A stretch of 64,000 nucleotides of DNA from Roseomonas genomospecies 6 (GCF_008365375.1 NZ_QOKW01000007.1:62001-126000), one strand, 5' to 3'; numbered from the stretch's first letter, positions 54,194 through 63,208 are shown. Numbers and translations are program-made. Notes: generated from the letters alone by a model not told the origin.

Positions 54194-54736
54194 GTGGAGC
54201 CTTCGAGGCAACAATCGGGTGCGCGTTTGAGCACGTTCGGGGTCGAGCTGGAAGTCCACATCGCGTCGCTGCGCCGCTATGCGCGTGCGCTGCTGCGCAA
54301 CCGTTCGGATGCCGAGGATCTGGTGCAGGAGGCGTTGACGCGCGCGGTGGCGCGCGCCGACACCTTCAAGGCGGGGACGAACCTGCGGGCGTGGCTTTTC
54401 ACCATCCTGCACAACGTCCACGTCAATCAGGTCCGCTCCAAAGCGTCGCGGCCCGACGAGGTCGATGTGGACAGCGTCGAGTCGAAGCTGGTGACGCCGG
54501 CCCGGCAGGAGGAACGGGTGGAGTTGCGCGAGATGATGCGCGCTCTCGACGAACTGCCGGAGGAACAGCGCAAGGTGCTGCTTCTCGTCGCGCTGGAGGG
54601 CCTGAAATACGATGAGGTCGCCGAGATGCTCGGCGTGCCGATCGGGACCGTCATGTCGCGCCTCTCGCGGGCGCGCGAGGCGGTCAGGGCGAAGCTGGCG
54701 AACGAGGGTTCGGTAACCCTCAGGCGGGTGAAGTGA
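54194..54736 (+). CDS. ECF-type RNA polymerase sigma factor
   Basis: A 180-residue alternative sigma factor. Region 2 (YARALLRNRSDAEDLVQEAL, TNLRAWLFTILHNVHVNQVR) and region 4 (LPEEQRKVLLLVALEGLKYD, VAEMLGVPIGTVMSRLSRAR) are present without region 3. The start is uncertain: GTG 54194 or TTG 54227 keep the frame but both lack a good site, while a very good AAGGAG-ATG at 54172 is in another frame. The stop overlaps the anti-sigma ATG (TGATG). A possible GGAAT...GTGTT upstream element (54070-54095) resembles ECF promoters and would make it autoregulated. Confidence 0.88.
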   Translation: MEPSRQQSGARLSTFGVELEVHIASLRRYARALLRNRSDAEDLVQEALTRAVARADTFKAGTNLRAWLFTILHNVHVNQVRSKASRPDEVDVDSVESKLVTPARQEERVELREMMRALDELPEEQRKVLLLVALEGLKYDEVAEMLGVPIGTVMSRLSRAREAVRAKLANEGSVTLRRVK

Positions 54737-55677
54737 TGAACGCGCATTGCGTAACGGACGACGAACTGCATGCCTACGTGGATGGGCAACTGGCTCCGGA
54801 ACGCCGGCTCTTCGTGGAGCGATGGCTGGCCGACGACCCGGATGCCGCCCGCCGGGCGGAGGATTACCGCGCCCAGGCCGCGCTGCTGCACGACCTCTTC
54901 GATCCCGTGCTGCGCGAACCGGCCGGAAGCCCGGTCGAGGAACTGACGGACAAGCTGCGCGGGCGCCTGCCCGGCAACGACAACGCCGCACCCTGGCACG
55001 GTCGTTCCTGGGTGCGCATGGCCGCGGCGGTGATGCTGGTCGTGGCCGGTGCCGGCGGCGGCTGGCTGGGCCGCGGCGCCGTCAACGAACTGCCCGTCGT
55101 CCAGCAGCGCCAGACGCTCCAGACCTTCGCCGAGGAGGCCAGCCAGGCCCACCGCTTCTACACCTCCGACGAGCGCTTCCAGGTGGAGCTTGGCGCCGAC
55201 AACCAGGACGAGCTGAACAGTTGGCTGTCCAAGCGCGTCGGGCGCGATGTCTTCGGCCCGGACCTGGGCAAGGTCGGCCTGCGGCTGATCGGCGGGCGGT
55301 CGCTGCCCACCGAACAGGGGGCCGGCGCCCAGTACATGTACGTGAACGACGCCAACAAGCGCGTCACCCTGTTCGTCGGCGCCCCGCGCTCCGGCAACCC
55401 GGCCAAGTTCGGCTTCTCCCAGAACGGCGACGTGGCGACCATCTACTGGGTGGAAGGCCCGCTGGCCTACGCGCTGGCCGGTCGCATGCCCAAGGAGGAC
55501 CTGCTCCGCATCGCCGAGGCCGTCTACAACGACGTCAAGGCCGGCCCGCGCCGCCCCGAGCCGCCGCCCCAGCAGAACCAGCAACCCCCGCAGGACCAGC
55601 AACCCCAGCCGCAGCAGGACCAGCAGCCGAACGGCGTCCAGCCGATCAGCGACACGCACAAGCCGAAGGACAGCTAA
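54736..55677 (+). CDS. membrane-bound anti-sigma factor
   Basis: A 313-residue partner of the ECF sigma factor. The N-terminal cytoplasmic domain DDELHAYVDGQLAPERRLFV is the RsiW/FecR-like sigma-binding helix, a membrane helix spans about residues 92-112, and the periplasmic sensor domain follows. The last 40 residues are a Pro/Gln tract (QQNQQPPQDQQPQPQQDQQ), probably disordered. Start ATG 54736 overlaps the sigma stop. No zinc CxxC motif is seen. Its role is to hold the sigma until an envelope signal arrives. Confidence 0.85.
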   Translation: MNAHCVTDDELHAYVDGQLAPERRLFVERWLADDPDAARRAEDYRAQAALLHDLFDPVLREPAGSPVEELTDKLRGRLPGNDNAAPWHGRSWVRMAAAVMLVVAGAGGGWLGRGAVNELPVVQQRQTLQTFAEEASQAHRFYTSDERFQVELGADNQDELNSWLSKRVGRDVFGPDLGKVGLRLIGGRSLPTEQGAGAQYMYVNDANKRVTLFVGAPRSGNPAKFGFSQNGDVATIYWVEGPLAYALAGRMPKEDLLRIAEAVYNDVKAGPRRPEPPPQQNQQPPQDQQPQPQQDQQPNGVQPISDTHKPKDS

Positions 55678-55697
55678 CGGGTGGAGAGTGTTTGTGT

Positions 55698-55790
55698 TGG
55701 GCCCCCCTCCCGGCCTCCCCCCACTTCGCGGGGGGAGGAGATGAAGCCCTCCCCCGCCGAAGGTGGGGGAGGGTTGGGTGGGGGCCCAAC
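55698..55790. repeat. double G/C-rich palindrome after the anti-sigma gene (repeat E)
   Basis: Outer arms TTGGGCCCCC and GGGGGCCCAA (55698-55790) enclose two hairpins: CCTCCCCCCACTTCGCGGGG GGAGG, then CCCTCCCCC with GGGGGAGGG. Placed 21 bases past the stop, so it may end transcription. Confidence 0.75.
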
Positions 55791-55827
55791 GCTGGGGCTT
55801 GTGTTTTGATCGAGGCTGTCCGGAAGC

Positions 55828-56493
55828 ATGCGGGACTGGTACTTCATCGGCGACAGCCATGTGCAATCCTTCGACGTCGCCGCCAATCTGCAATTGCTGA
55901 ATCGCCCGGCGCGCTGTCTGGCCGTGCCCGGCGCCACCTCCATCGGGCTGCGCAACCCGGAAAGCCACACCCACGCCGTCGCCCGCTTCAAGGAAGCCCT
56001 GCTCCCCGCCCATCCGGACACGATCCCCGTCATCCAGCTCGGCGAGGTGGATTGCGGCTTCGTCATCTGGTGGCGGGCGCAGAGGCATGGGGATTGCGTG
56101 GACCGCCAGATGGAGGAATCGGTGGCCGCCTGCGCCGCCTTCGTTGATGATCTGCTGGACGGCGGCTACCCCACGCTGGTGCTGACCGGGGCGGTGCTGC
56201 CGACGATCCGCGACGGCCAGACCTGGGGCAAGGTCGCCCGCGCCCGGCACGAGGTGACCGCAACTCTGCGCCAGCGCACCGACCTGACCCACCGCTACAA
56301 CGCCCGCCTTCGGGACGAGGCGGAGGCGCGCGGGCTGCCCTTCATCGACATCACGACGCGCATCACCGACCCGGCCACCGGGCTGGTCGCCGAGGATTTT
56401 CGCAGCCCGAACCCCGGCGACCACCACCTGCACCCCATCCGCGCCGCCGAGGTCTGGGCGGAGGCCCTGAACGCGCTGGACCTGCCGCCATGA
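55828..56493 (+). CDS. SGNH/GDSL-like hydrolase
   Basis: A 221-residue probable esterase. Motif FIGDSHVQSF holds the nucleophilic Ser; IQLGEVDCGFVIWW replaces the usual Asn block with Glu/Asp; DHHLHPIRAAEVW gives the DxxH pair. No signal peptide. The next gene is a TPR-glycosyltransferase-like protein 26 bases away, so a role in glycan modification is possible. ATG 55828. Confidence 0.7.
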   Translation: MRDWYFIGDSHVQSFDVAANLQLLNRPARCLAVPGATSIGLRNPESHTHAVARFKEALLPAHPDTIPVIQLGEVDCGFVIWWRAQRHGDCVDRQMEESVAACAAFVDDLLDGGYPTLVLTGAVLPTIRDGQTWGKVARARHEVTATLRQRTDLTHRYNARLRDEAEARGLPFIDITTRITDPATGLVAEDFRSPNPGDHHLHPIRAAEVWAEALNALDLPP

Positions 56494-56518
56494 CCCTATC
56501 GTCAGCACAGGAGTCTTC

Positions 56519-58174
56519 GTGAGCGACGCGATGGAGTTCCTCCGTGCGGGCGCCGCCGCCCTCCAGCGGGGGGACCGGGCGGGGGCGGAGCGGCAGGTCG
56601 CTCGCGCCCTGGCTCTGGCGCCCGGCCATGGCGAAGCCTGGAACATCCTGGGCGTGCTGGCCGTCTCCGCCGGTGATCCCGCCGGAGGGGAGGCGGGCTT
56701 CCGCCGGGCTTCCGCCTGCGCGCCGGACAACCCCGTCTACGCGCGCAGCCAGGCGGAATGCCTGAAACGGCAGGGCCGGGCCGACCGGGCGGCGGCGTTG
56801 TTGGCCGGCGCGGTGCGCCGTGGCGTCCTGTCCCCCGATCTCGCCTGCGATCTGGGCGACCTGCGGCTGGGCGCGCGGAGCTTCGCCGCCGCGCTGACGC
56901 TCTACCGGCTTGCCCTGGCGCTGGCCCCCGGCCACGCCCGCAGCCTGAACAACATGGCGGAGTCTCTGGACAAGGCGGGGCGGCAAGGGGAAGCGGCCGA
57001 CACCTTCGTCCGGCTTGCGGCGTTGCGCGGCACGGCGGCGGCCTGGGGAGCCGCGGGGGCCGCTCTGCTGGGGGCGTGGCGGCAGGACGAGGCGCGTGTC
57101 GCCCTGCGCCGGGCCGTGGCGCTCGATCCGTCCGTGGCCGAGCATTGGGCCAACCTGGGCTTCGCCGGGCTGGGCCGGCACGCGGTCGTCCCGGCGGAGA
57201 CCGCCTTCGACCGCGCCTTGCGCCTGTCGCCGGGGATGGACGCGGCGCGGGCGGGGCGGGGGACGCTTCTGATGCTGACCGGGCGCCTACGCGACGGGGC
57301 GGCGGAATACGAGGCGCGGCTGAGCCTGCCCGCCTTCGCGCCGTCCCGGTCCTACGACCGGCCCGTCTGGGACGGGCGGGTTCAGCCGGGCAGGACGCTG
57401 CTGATCCACGCCGACCGCGGACATGGCGACGCCATCCAGTTCATCCGCTACGCCCCGCTGCTGCGGGCGCAGGGGATGCGCGTGGTCTTCCACGGGCCGG
57501 AGGGGCTGCTCGACCTGTTCCGCGCGTCGGGGGTGGTGGACGGGCTGTCCGGCATCGACGGCCCGCCGCCGGCCCACGACCTTCAGGTTCCCATCATGAG
57601 CCTGATCCATCGGATGGGCACCGATCTGGAGAGCGTGCCCGCCGCCGTCCCCTATCTGCGCGCTCCGGAAGCGGCGGCGCGGCGGTGGGCGGACCGGCTG
57701 GCCGGGCTGCGGAGGGTGAAAGCCGGTCTGGTCTGGTCCGGCTCGATCGCCTTTCCTTATCACCGCCAGCGCTCGCCGGGGCTGGAGGCGGTGCTGCCGC
57801 TGACCGGCGTTCCGGGCGTGACGGCGGTCCTGCTCCAGGTCGCCCATGGGCGGGAGGAACTGGCGCGCCGCAGCCCGCTCGGGCCGGTGCTCGACCTCGG
57901 AATGGAGTTGCGGGACTTCGCGGACACCGCCGCCGCGATCCAGGCGCTGGACATCGTCATCAGTCCCTGCACCGCCGTGGCCCACCTCGCCGGGGCGCTG
58001 GGGAAGCCGGTGGCGGTGCTGCTCGACCAGGGGGCGGAGTGGCGCTGGATGTGCGGAAGGACGGATTCACCCTGGTACCCGACCGCGCGTCTCTACCGCC
58101 AATCCGTCTTCGGCGACTGGACGGAGCCGGTGGAGCGGCTGCGCCGCGATCTGGCGGCAATGGCTTCGGCGTAA
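56519..58174 (+). CDS. TPR protein fused to a GT9-like glycosyltransferase domain
   Basis: A 551-residue protein. Residues 1-260 are seven or so TPR units (AAALQRGDRAGAERQVARAL, LALAPGHGEAWNILGVLAV, ALDPSVAEHWANLGFAGLGR). From residue 290 comes a Rossmann-like region TLLIHADRGHGDAIQFIRYA, KAGLVWSGSIAFPYHRQRSP and DIVISPCTAVAHLAGALGKP, which match GT9/GT41-type sugar transferases (SPINDLY-like). GTG 56519 is preceded by CAGGAG. Might glycosylate protein or polysaccharide; donor unknown. Confidence 0.8.
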   Translation: MSDAMEFLRAGAAALQRGDRAGAERQVARALALAPGHGEAWNILGVLAVSAGDPAGGEAGFRRASACAPDNPVYARSQAECLKRQGRADRAAALLAGAVRRGVLSPDLACDLGDLRLGARSFAAALTLYRLALALAPGHARSLNNMAESLDKAGRQGEAADTFVRLAALRGTAAAWGAAGAALLGAWRQDEARVALRRAVALDPSVAEHWANLGFAGLGRHAVVPAETAFDRALRLSPGMDAARAGRGTLLMLTGRLRDGAAEYEARLSLPAFAPSRSYDRPVWDGRVQPGRTLLIHADRGHGDAIQFIRYAPLLRAQGMRVVFHGPEGLLDLFRASGVVDGLSGIDGPPPAHDLQVPIMSLIHRMGTDLESVPAAVPYLRAPEAAARRWADRLAGLRRVKAGLVWSGSIAFPYHRQRSPGLEAVLPLTGVPGVTAVLLQVAHGREELARRSPLGPVLDLGMELRDFADTAAAIQALDIVISPCTAVAHLAGALGKPVAVLLDQGAEWRWMCGRTDSPWYPTARLYRQSVFGDWTEPVERLRRDLAAMASA

Positions 58175-58205
58175 AACCCCCCACGCCGCCGATGGGGCGT
58201 GGGGG
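58173..58205 (-). terminator. Rho-independent terminator of the indolepyruvate oxidoreductase gene
   Basis: On the minus strand CCCCCACGCCC pairs with GGCGTGGGGGG, followed by TTTT (58176-58173). It lies 25 bases beyond the stop of the leftward gene and overlaps the stop of the rightward TPR gene. Confidence 0.8.
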
Positions 58206-58229
58206 TGACGCTCCTTACTTCGCCGCCAT

Positions 58230-61200
58230 TCACTCCGCCGCCATCGGCTGCGGGGCGGCGGGCTGGCGGAAGCCGTCGAGCAGGGCGGCCTCCTTCGCCT
58301 TGGCCGCTTCCACATTGCGGGCCTTCACCGGGCCGTAACCGCGCATCTCCTGCGGAAGGCGGGCGATCTCCACCGCCGTGGCGAGGTTGTCGCGGGTCAG
58401 GCCGTGCAGGATTTCGCCCATGGTGGCCTCATACTCCACGATCAGGCGGCGTTCCATGCGGCGTTCGGCCAGCCAGCCGAAGGGGTCGAGCGGGCTGCCG
58501 CGCAGGCGCTTCCCCCTGGCGAGCAGGCGCAGAGCCTTCAGCATCCAGGGACCGAAGCGCTTCTTCTTCGGCTCGCCGCCGTCCTCGCCGGTCTCGCCCA
58601 GTACCGGCGGGGCCATGTGGAAGACGAGCTTGTAATCGCCCTCGAACATGCGCCCGACCTGCTCGACGAAGCCGGTGTCGGTGTAGAGCCGCGCCACCTC
58701 ATACTCGTCCTTGTAGGCCAGAAGCTTGAAGTAGCCCTTGGCCATGGCCTCCGTCAGGGCGGTGGAACCGGGGACCTTCTGCCCCTCCACGCGCCGCGCC
58801 CAGTCGACCAGCGCGTGGTAGCGGCTGGCGTAGGCCGCGTCCTGATAGTCGGTCAGAAAGGCGGTGCGACGGGCGATGGCCTCGTCCAGATTGGCCGAGG
58901 GGCGGCGCTGGTCGAGGATGAACAGGTCATGAGCGGACGCCTGCTCCTGCGGCGGGTTGGCCGCGGCTTCCACGGCGGCCAGATCGATGGCGGCGCGGCG
59001 GCCCCAGTTGAAGGCGTCGGTGTTCATCTTCACCGCCACGCCGTTCAGCTCGATGGCCTTCAGGATGGCGTCGGCGGAGATCGGGATCAGCCCCTTCTGC
59101 CACGCATAGCCCATCAGGAAGGGGTTGGTGGCGATGCTGTCGCCCATCAGCGCGGTCGCCAGTTTGGTCGCGTCGAAGGCGTTCACCGCTCCTTCGCCGC
59201 AAGCCTTTCGGATGTCGGCGACCAGATCGCGGACCGGCACCGCGAAGTCCGGCTTCTTCAGGAAGTCCACGGTGATGGTGTCATGGGTGTTGATGACCGC
59301 GCGGGTGTGGCCGTGCGCCATCTTGGACAGGGCGTCGCCCGCCGCCGCGACGATCAGGTCGCAGCCCACCACCGCGTCGGCCCCGCCCGCCGCGATGCGG
59401 ACGGAATGGATGTCCTCCGGCGTGGCGGCGATGCGGATGTGGCTGGTCACCGCGCCGCCCTTCTGGGCGAGGCCGGTCATGTCCAGAACGCCGACGCCCT
59501 TGCCCTCGATGTGGGCGGCCATGCCCAGCAGGGCGCCGATGGTCACCACGCCGGTGCCGCCGACGCCGGTGACGTAGATGCCCCAGGGCCGGTCGAGCGC
59601 GGGCAGGGTGGGGGGGCGCAGGTCGGACGGATCGGCCCCGGCCTTGGCGGCGGCAGGTTTGGGCTTGCGGAGTTGCCCGCCCTCCACCGTCACGAAGCTG
59701 GGGCAGAAGCCCTTGGTGCAGGAATAGTCCTTGTTGCAGCTCGACTGGTCGATCTGGCGCTTGCGCCCGAATTCCGTCTCCAGCGGGACGACGGACACGC
59801 AGGAGGACTTCACGGAACAGTCGCCGCAGCCCTCGCAGACCAGCTCGTTGATGATCACGCGCTTGGCCGGATCGACCATCTTGCCGCGCTTGCGGCGGCG
59901 GCGCTTCTCGGTGGCGCAGGTCTGGTCGTAGATCAGGACGCTGACCCCGGAAACCTCGCGCATCTCCTTCTGCACGCGCTCCAGGTCGTCGCGGTGCTCG
60001 ATGGTGGTGTATTGGGGCAGGCCGTCGCCGATGCCGTACTTCTCCGGCTCGTCGGACACGACGACGATGCGGCCCACGCCCTCGGCGCGGAGCTGGTTGG
60101 CGAGCGACTGCACGGTCAGCGTGCCGTCCACCGGCTGGCCGCCGGTCATCGCCACGGCGTCGTTGAACAGGATCTTGTAGGTGATGTTGGCCTTCGCCGC
60201 GATGGCCTGCCGGATCGCCAGGATGCCGGAGTGGTAGTAGGTGCCGTCGCCCAGGTTGGCGAAGATGTGCTTCTCCTCGGTGAAGGGCGCCTGCCCGACC
60301 CAGGGCACGCCCTCGCCGCCCATCTGGGTAAAGGTGTCGGTCTTGCGGTCCAGCCACGTCGCCATGTAGTGGCAGCCGATGCCGCCCAGCGCCCGGCTGC
60401 CGTCCGGCACATGGGTGGAGGTGTTGTGCGGGCAGCCGGAGCAGAAGGTCGGCTTGCGGATCACGCGGGCCTGATGGGCCTTCTGCTTCTCCTGCGCGTC
60501 CAGGAAGGCGACGCGGCGCTTCAGGTTCTCGTTGTCCACGAAGCGCTCCAGCCGACGCCCGATGACCACGGCGATCTGGGCGGGCGAGAGTTCACCGGCG
60601 GAGGGGAGAATCCATTCGCCATGCTCGTCGAACTTGCCGACCACCTTCGGGCGGACGTCGGGGTGCCAGTTGTAGAGCTGCTCCTTGAGCTGGTTCTCGA
60701 TGACCGCGCGCTTCTCCTCGACCACGACGATCTCGTCCAGGCCCTCGGCGAAGTGGCGCACACCGTCGCGCTCCAGCGGCCAGGGCATGCCGACCTTGTA
60801 GACGGTGATGCCCCAGTCGGCGGCCATTTCCTCGGTGATGCCCAGCTCGTCGAAGGCTTGGCGGACGTCCAGATAGCTCTTGCCGGTGGTGACGATGCCG
60901 AAGCGCGGGCGCGGCGAGGACACCATCACCTTGTCCAGCCGGTTAGCACGCGCGAACGCCAGGGCGGCGTACAGCTTGTGCTTCATCAGCCGGTATTCTT
61001 GCTCCAGCGGCGGGTCGGGCCAGCGGATGTTCAGGCCGCCCGGCGGCATCGGGAAATCGGCGGGGATGACGGGGCTGACGCGGTGCGGGTCGATGTACAC
61101 GGAGGCCGAGCTGTCCACCGTCTCCGCGATCGTCTTCATGGCGATCCAGCAGCCGGACCAGCGGCTCATCGCCCAGCCGATCAGGCCGTAATCCAGGATC

Positions 61201-61733
61201 TCCTGCACGCCCGACGGATTCAGCACGGGGATCATCGCGTGCATGAAGGCGTGTTCGGACTGGTGCGGGAAGGTGGAGGACTTGGCGTTGTGGTCGTCGC
61301 CGGTCAGCACCAGCACGCCGCCGTTGCGCGACGTGCCGGCGGCGTTGGCGTGCTTGAACACGTCGCCGGAGCGGTCCACGCCCGGCCCCTTGCCGTACCA
61401 CATGGAATAGACGCCGTCGTACTTTGCGCCCGGGAACATGCCGACCTGCTGGCTGCCCCAGACGGCGGTGGCGCCCAGCTCCTCGTTCACGCCGGGCTGG
61501 AACTGGATGTGGTTCTTCTCCAGGAATTTGCGCGCGTTCCACAAATTCTGGTCGAAGCCGCCCAACGGCGATCCGCGGTAACCCGAAATGAAACAGGCGG
61601 TGTTCAGCCCCGCGGCAAGATCGCGCTGGCGCTGCATCATCGGAAGGCGCACCAGCGCCTGGGTTCCCGTCAGGTACACGCGCCCTTGTTCAAGCGCGTA
61701 CTTGTCATCCAAGGTCACGGTTGCGAGAGCCAT
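58230..61733 (-). CDS. indolepyruvate ferredoxin oxidoreductase (fused alpha-beta)
   Basis: Thiamine-diphosphate Fe-S enzyme that converts arylpyruvates to acyl-CoA with ferredoxin; 1,167 residues, the fused proteobacterial form. N-terminal pyrimidine-binding region YGKGPGVDRSGDVFKHANAA, ThDP-binding FANLGDGTYYHSGILAIRQ and GDGT-x-NN-like VNDAVAMTGGQPVDG, a Cys-rich segment CEGCGDCSVKSSCVSV, then the gamma-like domain ITGVGGTGVVTIGALLGMAA. Start 61733 with AAAGGGGATGG upstream. In Azospirillum it could touch indole-3-pyruvate, the auxin precursor, but a catabolic role is the family norm. Confidence 0.93.
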   Translation of the reverse strand: MALATVTLDDKYALEQGRVYLTGTQALVRLPMMQRQRDLAAGLNTACFISGYRGSPLGGFDQNLWNARKFLEKNHIQFQPGVNEELGATAVWGSQQVGMFPGAKYDGVYSMWYGKGPGVDRSGDVFKHANAAGTSRNGGVLVLTGDDHNAKSSTFPHQSEHAFMHAMIPVLNPSGVQEILDYGLIGWAMSRWSGCWIAMKTIAETVDSSASVYIDPHRVSPVIPADFPMPPGGLNIRWPDPPLEQEYRLMKHKLYAALAFARANRLDKVMVSSPRPRFGIVTTGKSYLDVRQAFDELGITEEMAADWGITVYKVGMPWPLERDGVRHFAEGLDEIVVVEEKRAVIENQLKEQLYNWHPDVRPKVVGKFDEHGEWILPSAGELSPAQIAVVIGRRLERFVDNENLKRRVAFLDAQEKQKAHQARVIRKPTFCSGCPHNTSTHVPDGSRALGGIGCHYMATWLDRKTDTFTQMGGEGVPWVGQAPFTEEKHIFANLGDGTYYHSGILAIRQAIAAKANITYKILFNDAVAMTGGQPVDGTLTVQSLANQLRAEGVGRIVVVSDEPEKYGIGDGLPQYTTIEHRDDLERVQKEMREVSGVSVLIYDQTCATEKRRRRKRGKMVDPAKRVIINELVCEGCGDCSVKSSCVSVVPLETEFGRKRQIDQSSCNKDYSCTKGFCPSFVTVEGGQLRKPKPAAAKAGADPSDLRPPTLPALDRPWGIYVTGVGGTGVVTIGALLGMAAHIEGKGVGVLDMTGLAQKGGAVTSHIRIAATPEDIHSVRIAAGGADAVVGCDLIVAAAGDALSKMAHGHTRAVINTHDTITVDFLKKPDFAVPVRDLVADIRKACGEGAVNAFDATKLATALMGDSIATNPFLMGYAWQKGLIPISADAILKAIELNGVAVKMNTDAFNWGRRAAIDLAAVEAAANPPQEQASAHDLFILDQRRPSANLDEAIARRTAFLTDYQDAAYASRYHALVDWARRVEGQKVPGSTALTEAMAKGYFKLLAYKDEYEVARLYTDTGFVEQVGRMFEGDYKLVFHMAPPVLGETGEDGGEPKKKRFGPWMLKALRLLARGKRLRGSPLDPFGWLAERRMERRLIVEYEATMGEILHGLTRDNLATAVEIARLPQEMRGYGPVKARNVEAAKAKEAALLDGFRQPAAPQPMAAE

Positions 61734-62048
61734 CGTTCCATCCCCTTTGTGGCGCCCTGAAAAGCGCTGTTCGGGGCGCGTTCGCCGCGCCGCTTCTTGT
61801 GTTTGTTCGACAGGCAAAAAGGTAACCAAGGCTGTCTTATTCGGCAACCGGCGCCGGGCCTCCGTTTGCAAAAAGCAAGGAACGGTCCGGCGCTCGCAGC
61901 GCTGTGAAACGGACGGGCGGGAATCGCCCTCCGGCGGGACATTCCCGCTCGTGTTCATAGGCGTTCGAACCTTGCCCCCACCCTGACCCTCCGCCGCTTT
62001 CGCAGGGGAGGGTCGGGGTGAGGGCCTCTTATCGGATATGGGAAGTTC
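61734..62048. other. 315-base intergenic stretch
   Basis: Contains the leftward ribosome-binding site of the oxidoreductase gene, no credible small gene, and at 61974-62025 another copy of the palindromic family. The region 61800-61970 shows no clear promoter or RNA that I can support. Confidence 0.6.
61974..62025. repeat. G/C-rich palindromic repeat after the response-regulator gene (repeat F)
   Basis: GCCCCCACCCTGACCCTCCGC pairs with GGGGAGGGTCGGGGTGAGGGC, about 19 of 21 positions, around the loop CGCTTTCGCA. The right half resembles repeat A inside glcE. Confidence 0.75.
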
Positions 62049-63038
62049 TCAGGCGGGCGGCAGGGGGGATCGACCGGCTCCGGACGCGCCGTCGGGCCAC
62101 AGGCCGGGACTCTCTTCGTCGCGCAGGCTGAGGCTGCGGACCATGGCGCGCAGGGCGCCGACCATGACCCGCAGGGCGGCGGCGGACTCCGACCCGCCGC
62201 CGATGCTGACGGTCCAGCGCAGGGCGTCGATGTGGGCCTGGACCGCCTCGTTGAAGCTCTCCCCGTCATGGTCCACCCAGGTGATGCAGGTCGACAGCGA
62301 CGCGACGATGGCGGTGGCCGCGGCGTTGCCGGTGGCGGCCAGTTGAAGGTCGGACACGGCGTGGCGCAGCCGGGTGCCCAGCGCGTCGGGGCGGGCCAGC
62401 GCGTTCTCCAGACGGTCGAGCGCCAGGACGAGCCGCACCATCTTCGGGTCGGTCGACCGCAGCGGCCCCGAGCCGGACGGGGAGGGCAGGCCGGGCAAGG
62501 AGCCCGGCAAGGGCACAGGCACGGGCGGCGGCAGGCGCAGGGGGACGGGGCCGGAGGAAAGGGACGGACGCGGGGGAGGCTGGGACGGGCGCGCCTCCGA
62601 CTCCGCGGAGGTGGTCTCGGTCCTGGGGCGGCCGCCCTTGCGCGGGTTGTTCAGCACCGTTTCGATCCGCCGGGCGATGGTGGCGGCGGACGCCGGCTTG
62701 GCGAGCACGGTGTCCGCACCGGCGTCCCAGGCGGCGCGCACGGTGGCGACGTCGGCGTTGGCGGTCAGGACGATGACCGGCAGGTCGGGGCTGAGGCAGG
62801 CGGCGGAGCCGCGCACCCAGCGGACGAGTTGCCCGCCGCCCACCGGTTCCATCACCCAGTCGGTGACCATCAGGTCATAGGGTTCCCGGCGCAGAAGCTC
62901 CATCGCCTCCTGCCCGTTGGCCGCGGGGGTGACCTGACCCACGCTCCAATGCTCCAGCATGTCCCGCAGGGCCCGAAGCAGCAGCGGGTTGTTCTCGACG
63001 ACCAGGATCTTCAGGTGTGTCGGGTAGCGGCGCGGCAT
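62049..63038 (-). CDS. response-regulator receiver protein with helical C-terminus
   Basis: A 329-residue protein. The receiver domain (residues 9-130) has the phospho-acceptor Asp60 in LMVTDWVMEP, Thr92 and Lys114; the usual acidic pair is Glu15-Asn16 instead of Asp-Asp. A Pro/Ser-rich linker (134-195) leads to a helical domain (DPKMVRLVLALDRLENALA...) without HTH or GGDEF motifs. No histidine kinase is adjacent. ATG 63038. Confidence 0.82.
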   Translation of the reverse strand: MPRRYPTHLKILVVENNPLLLRALRDMLEHWSVGQVTPAANGQEAMELLRREPYDLMVTDWVMEPVGGGQLVRWVRGSAACLSPDLPVIVLTANADVATVRAAWDAGADTVLAKPASAATIARRIETVLNNPRKGGRPRTETTSAESEARPSQPPPRPSLSSGPVPLRLPPPVPVPLPGSLPGLPSPSGSGPLRSTDPKMVRLVLALDRLENALARPDALGTRLRHAVSDLQLAATGNAAATAIVASLSTCITWVDHDGESFNEAVQAHIDALRWTVSIGGGSESAAALRVMVGALRAMVRSLSLRDEESPGLWPDGASGAGRSPLPPA

Positions 63039-63140
63039 CTCGGGTCCGAAGGTTCGGGAACGAAGCGGTACCGAATATCCGAACGCCGCCGTGGGATTTC
63101 AGGACGCGGAGACGTGTTAGCGCCAATCGGACGCGCGACC

Positions 63141-63188
63141 GGGGGAGCCTCTACGCCTCAAGGAGTGCGCCTGGTCTTCGGCTCCCCC
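63141..63188 (-). terminator. hairpin after the CBS-domain gene
   Basis: GGGGGAGCC and GGCTCCCCC (63141-63149, 63180-63188) can pair around a 30-base loop, in the gap downstream of the leftward CBS gene. No U-run. Confidence 0.3.
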
Positions 63189-63208
63189 GTCCGGGGATCG
63201 GACTGCCC

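Noticed and set aside
58404..61760. 1,118-codon plus-strand frame antisense to indolepyruvate ferredoxin oxidoreductase
   Set aside because: Shadow of a well-supported gene; no motif or ribosome site.
28597..62025. Idea that the palindromes are a CRISPR array
   Set aside because: Copies are kilobases apart, vary in length and lack regular spacers.
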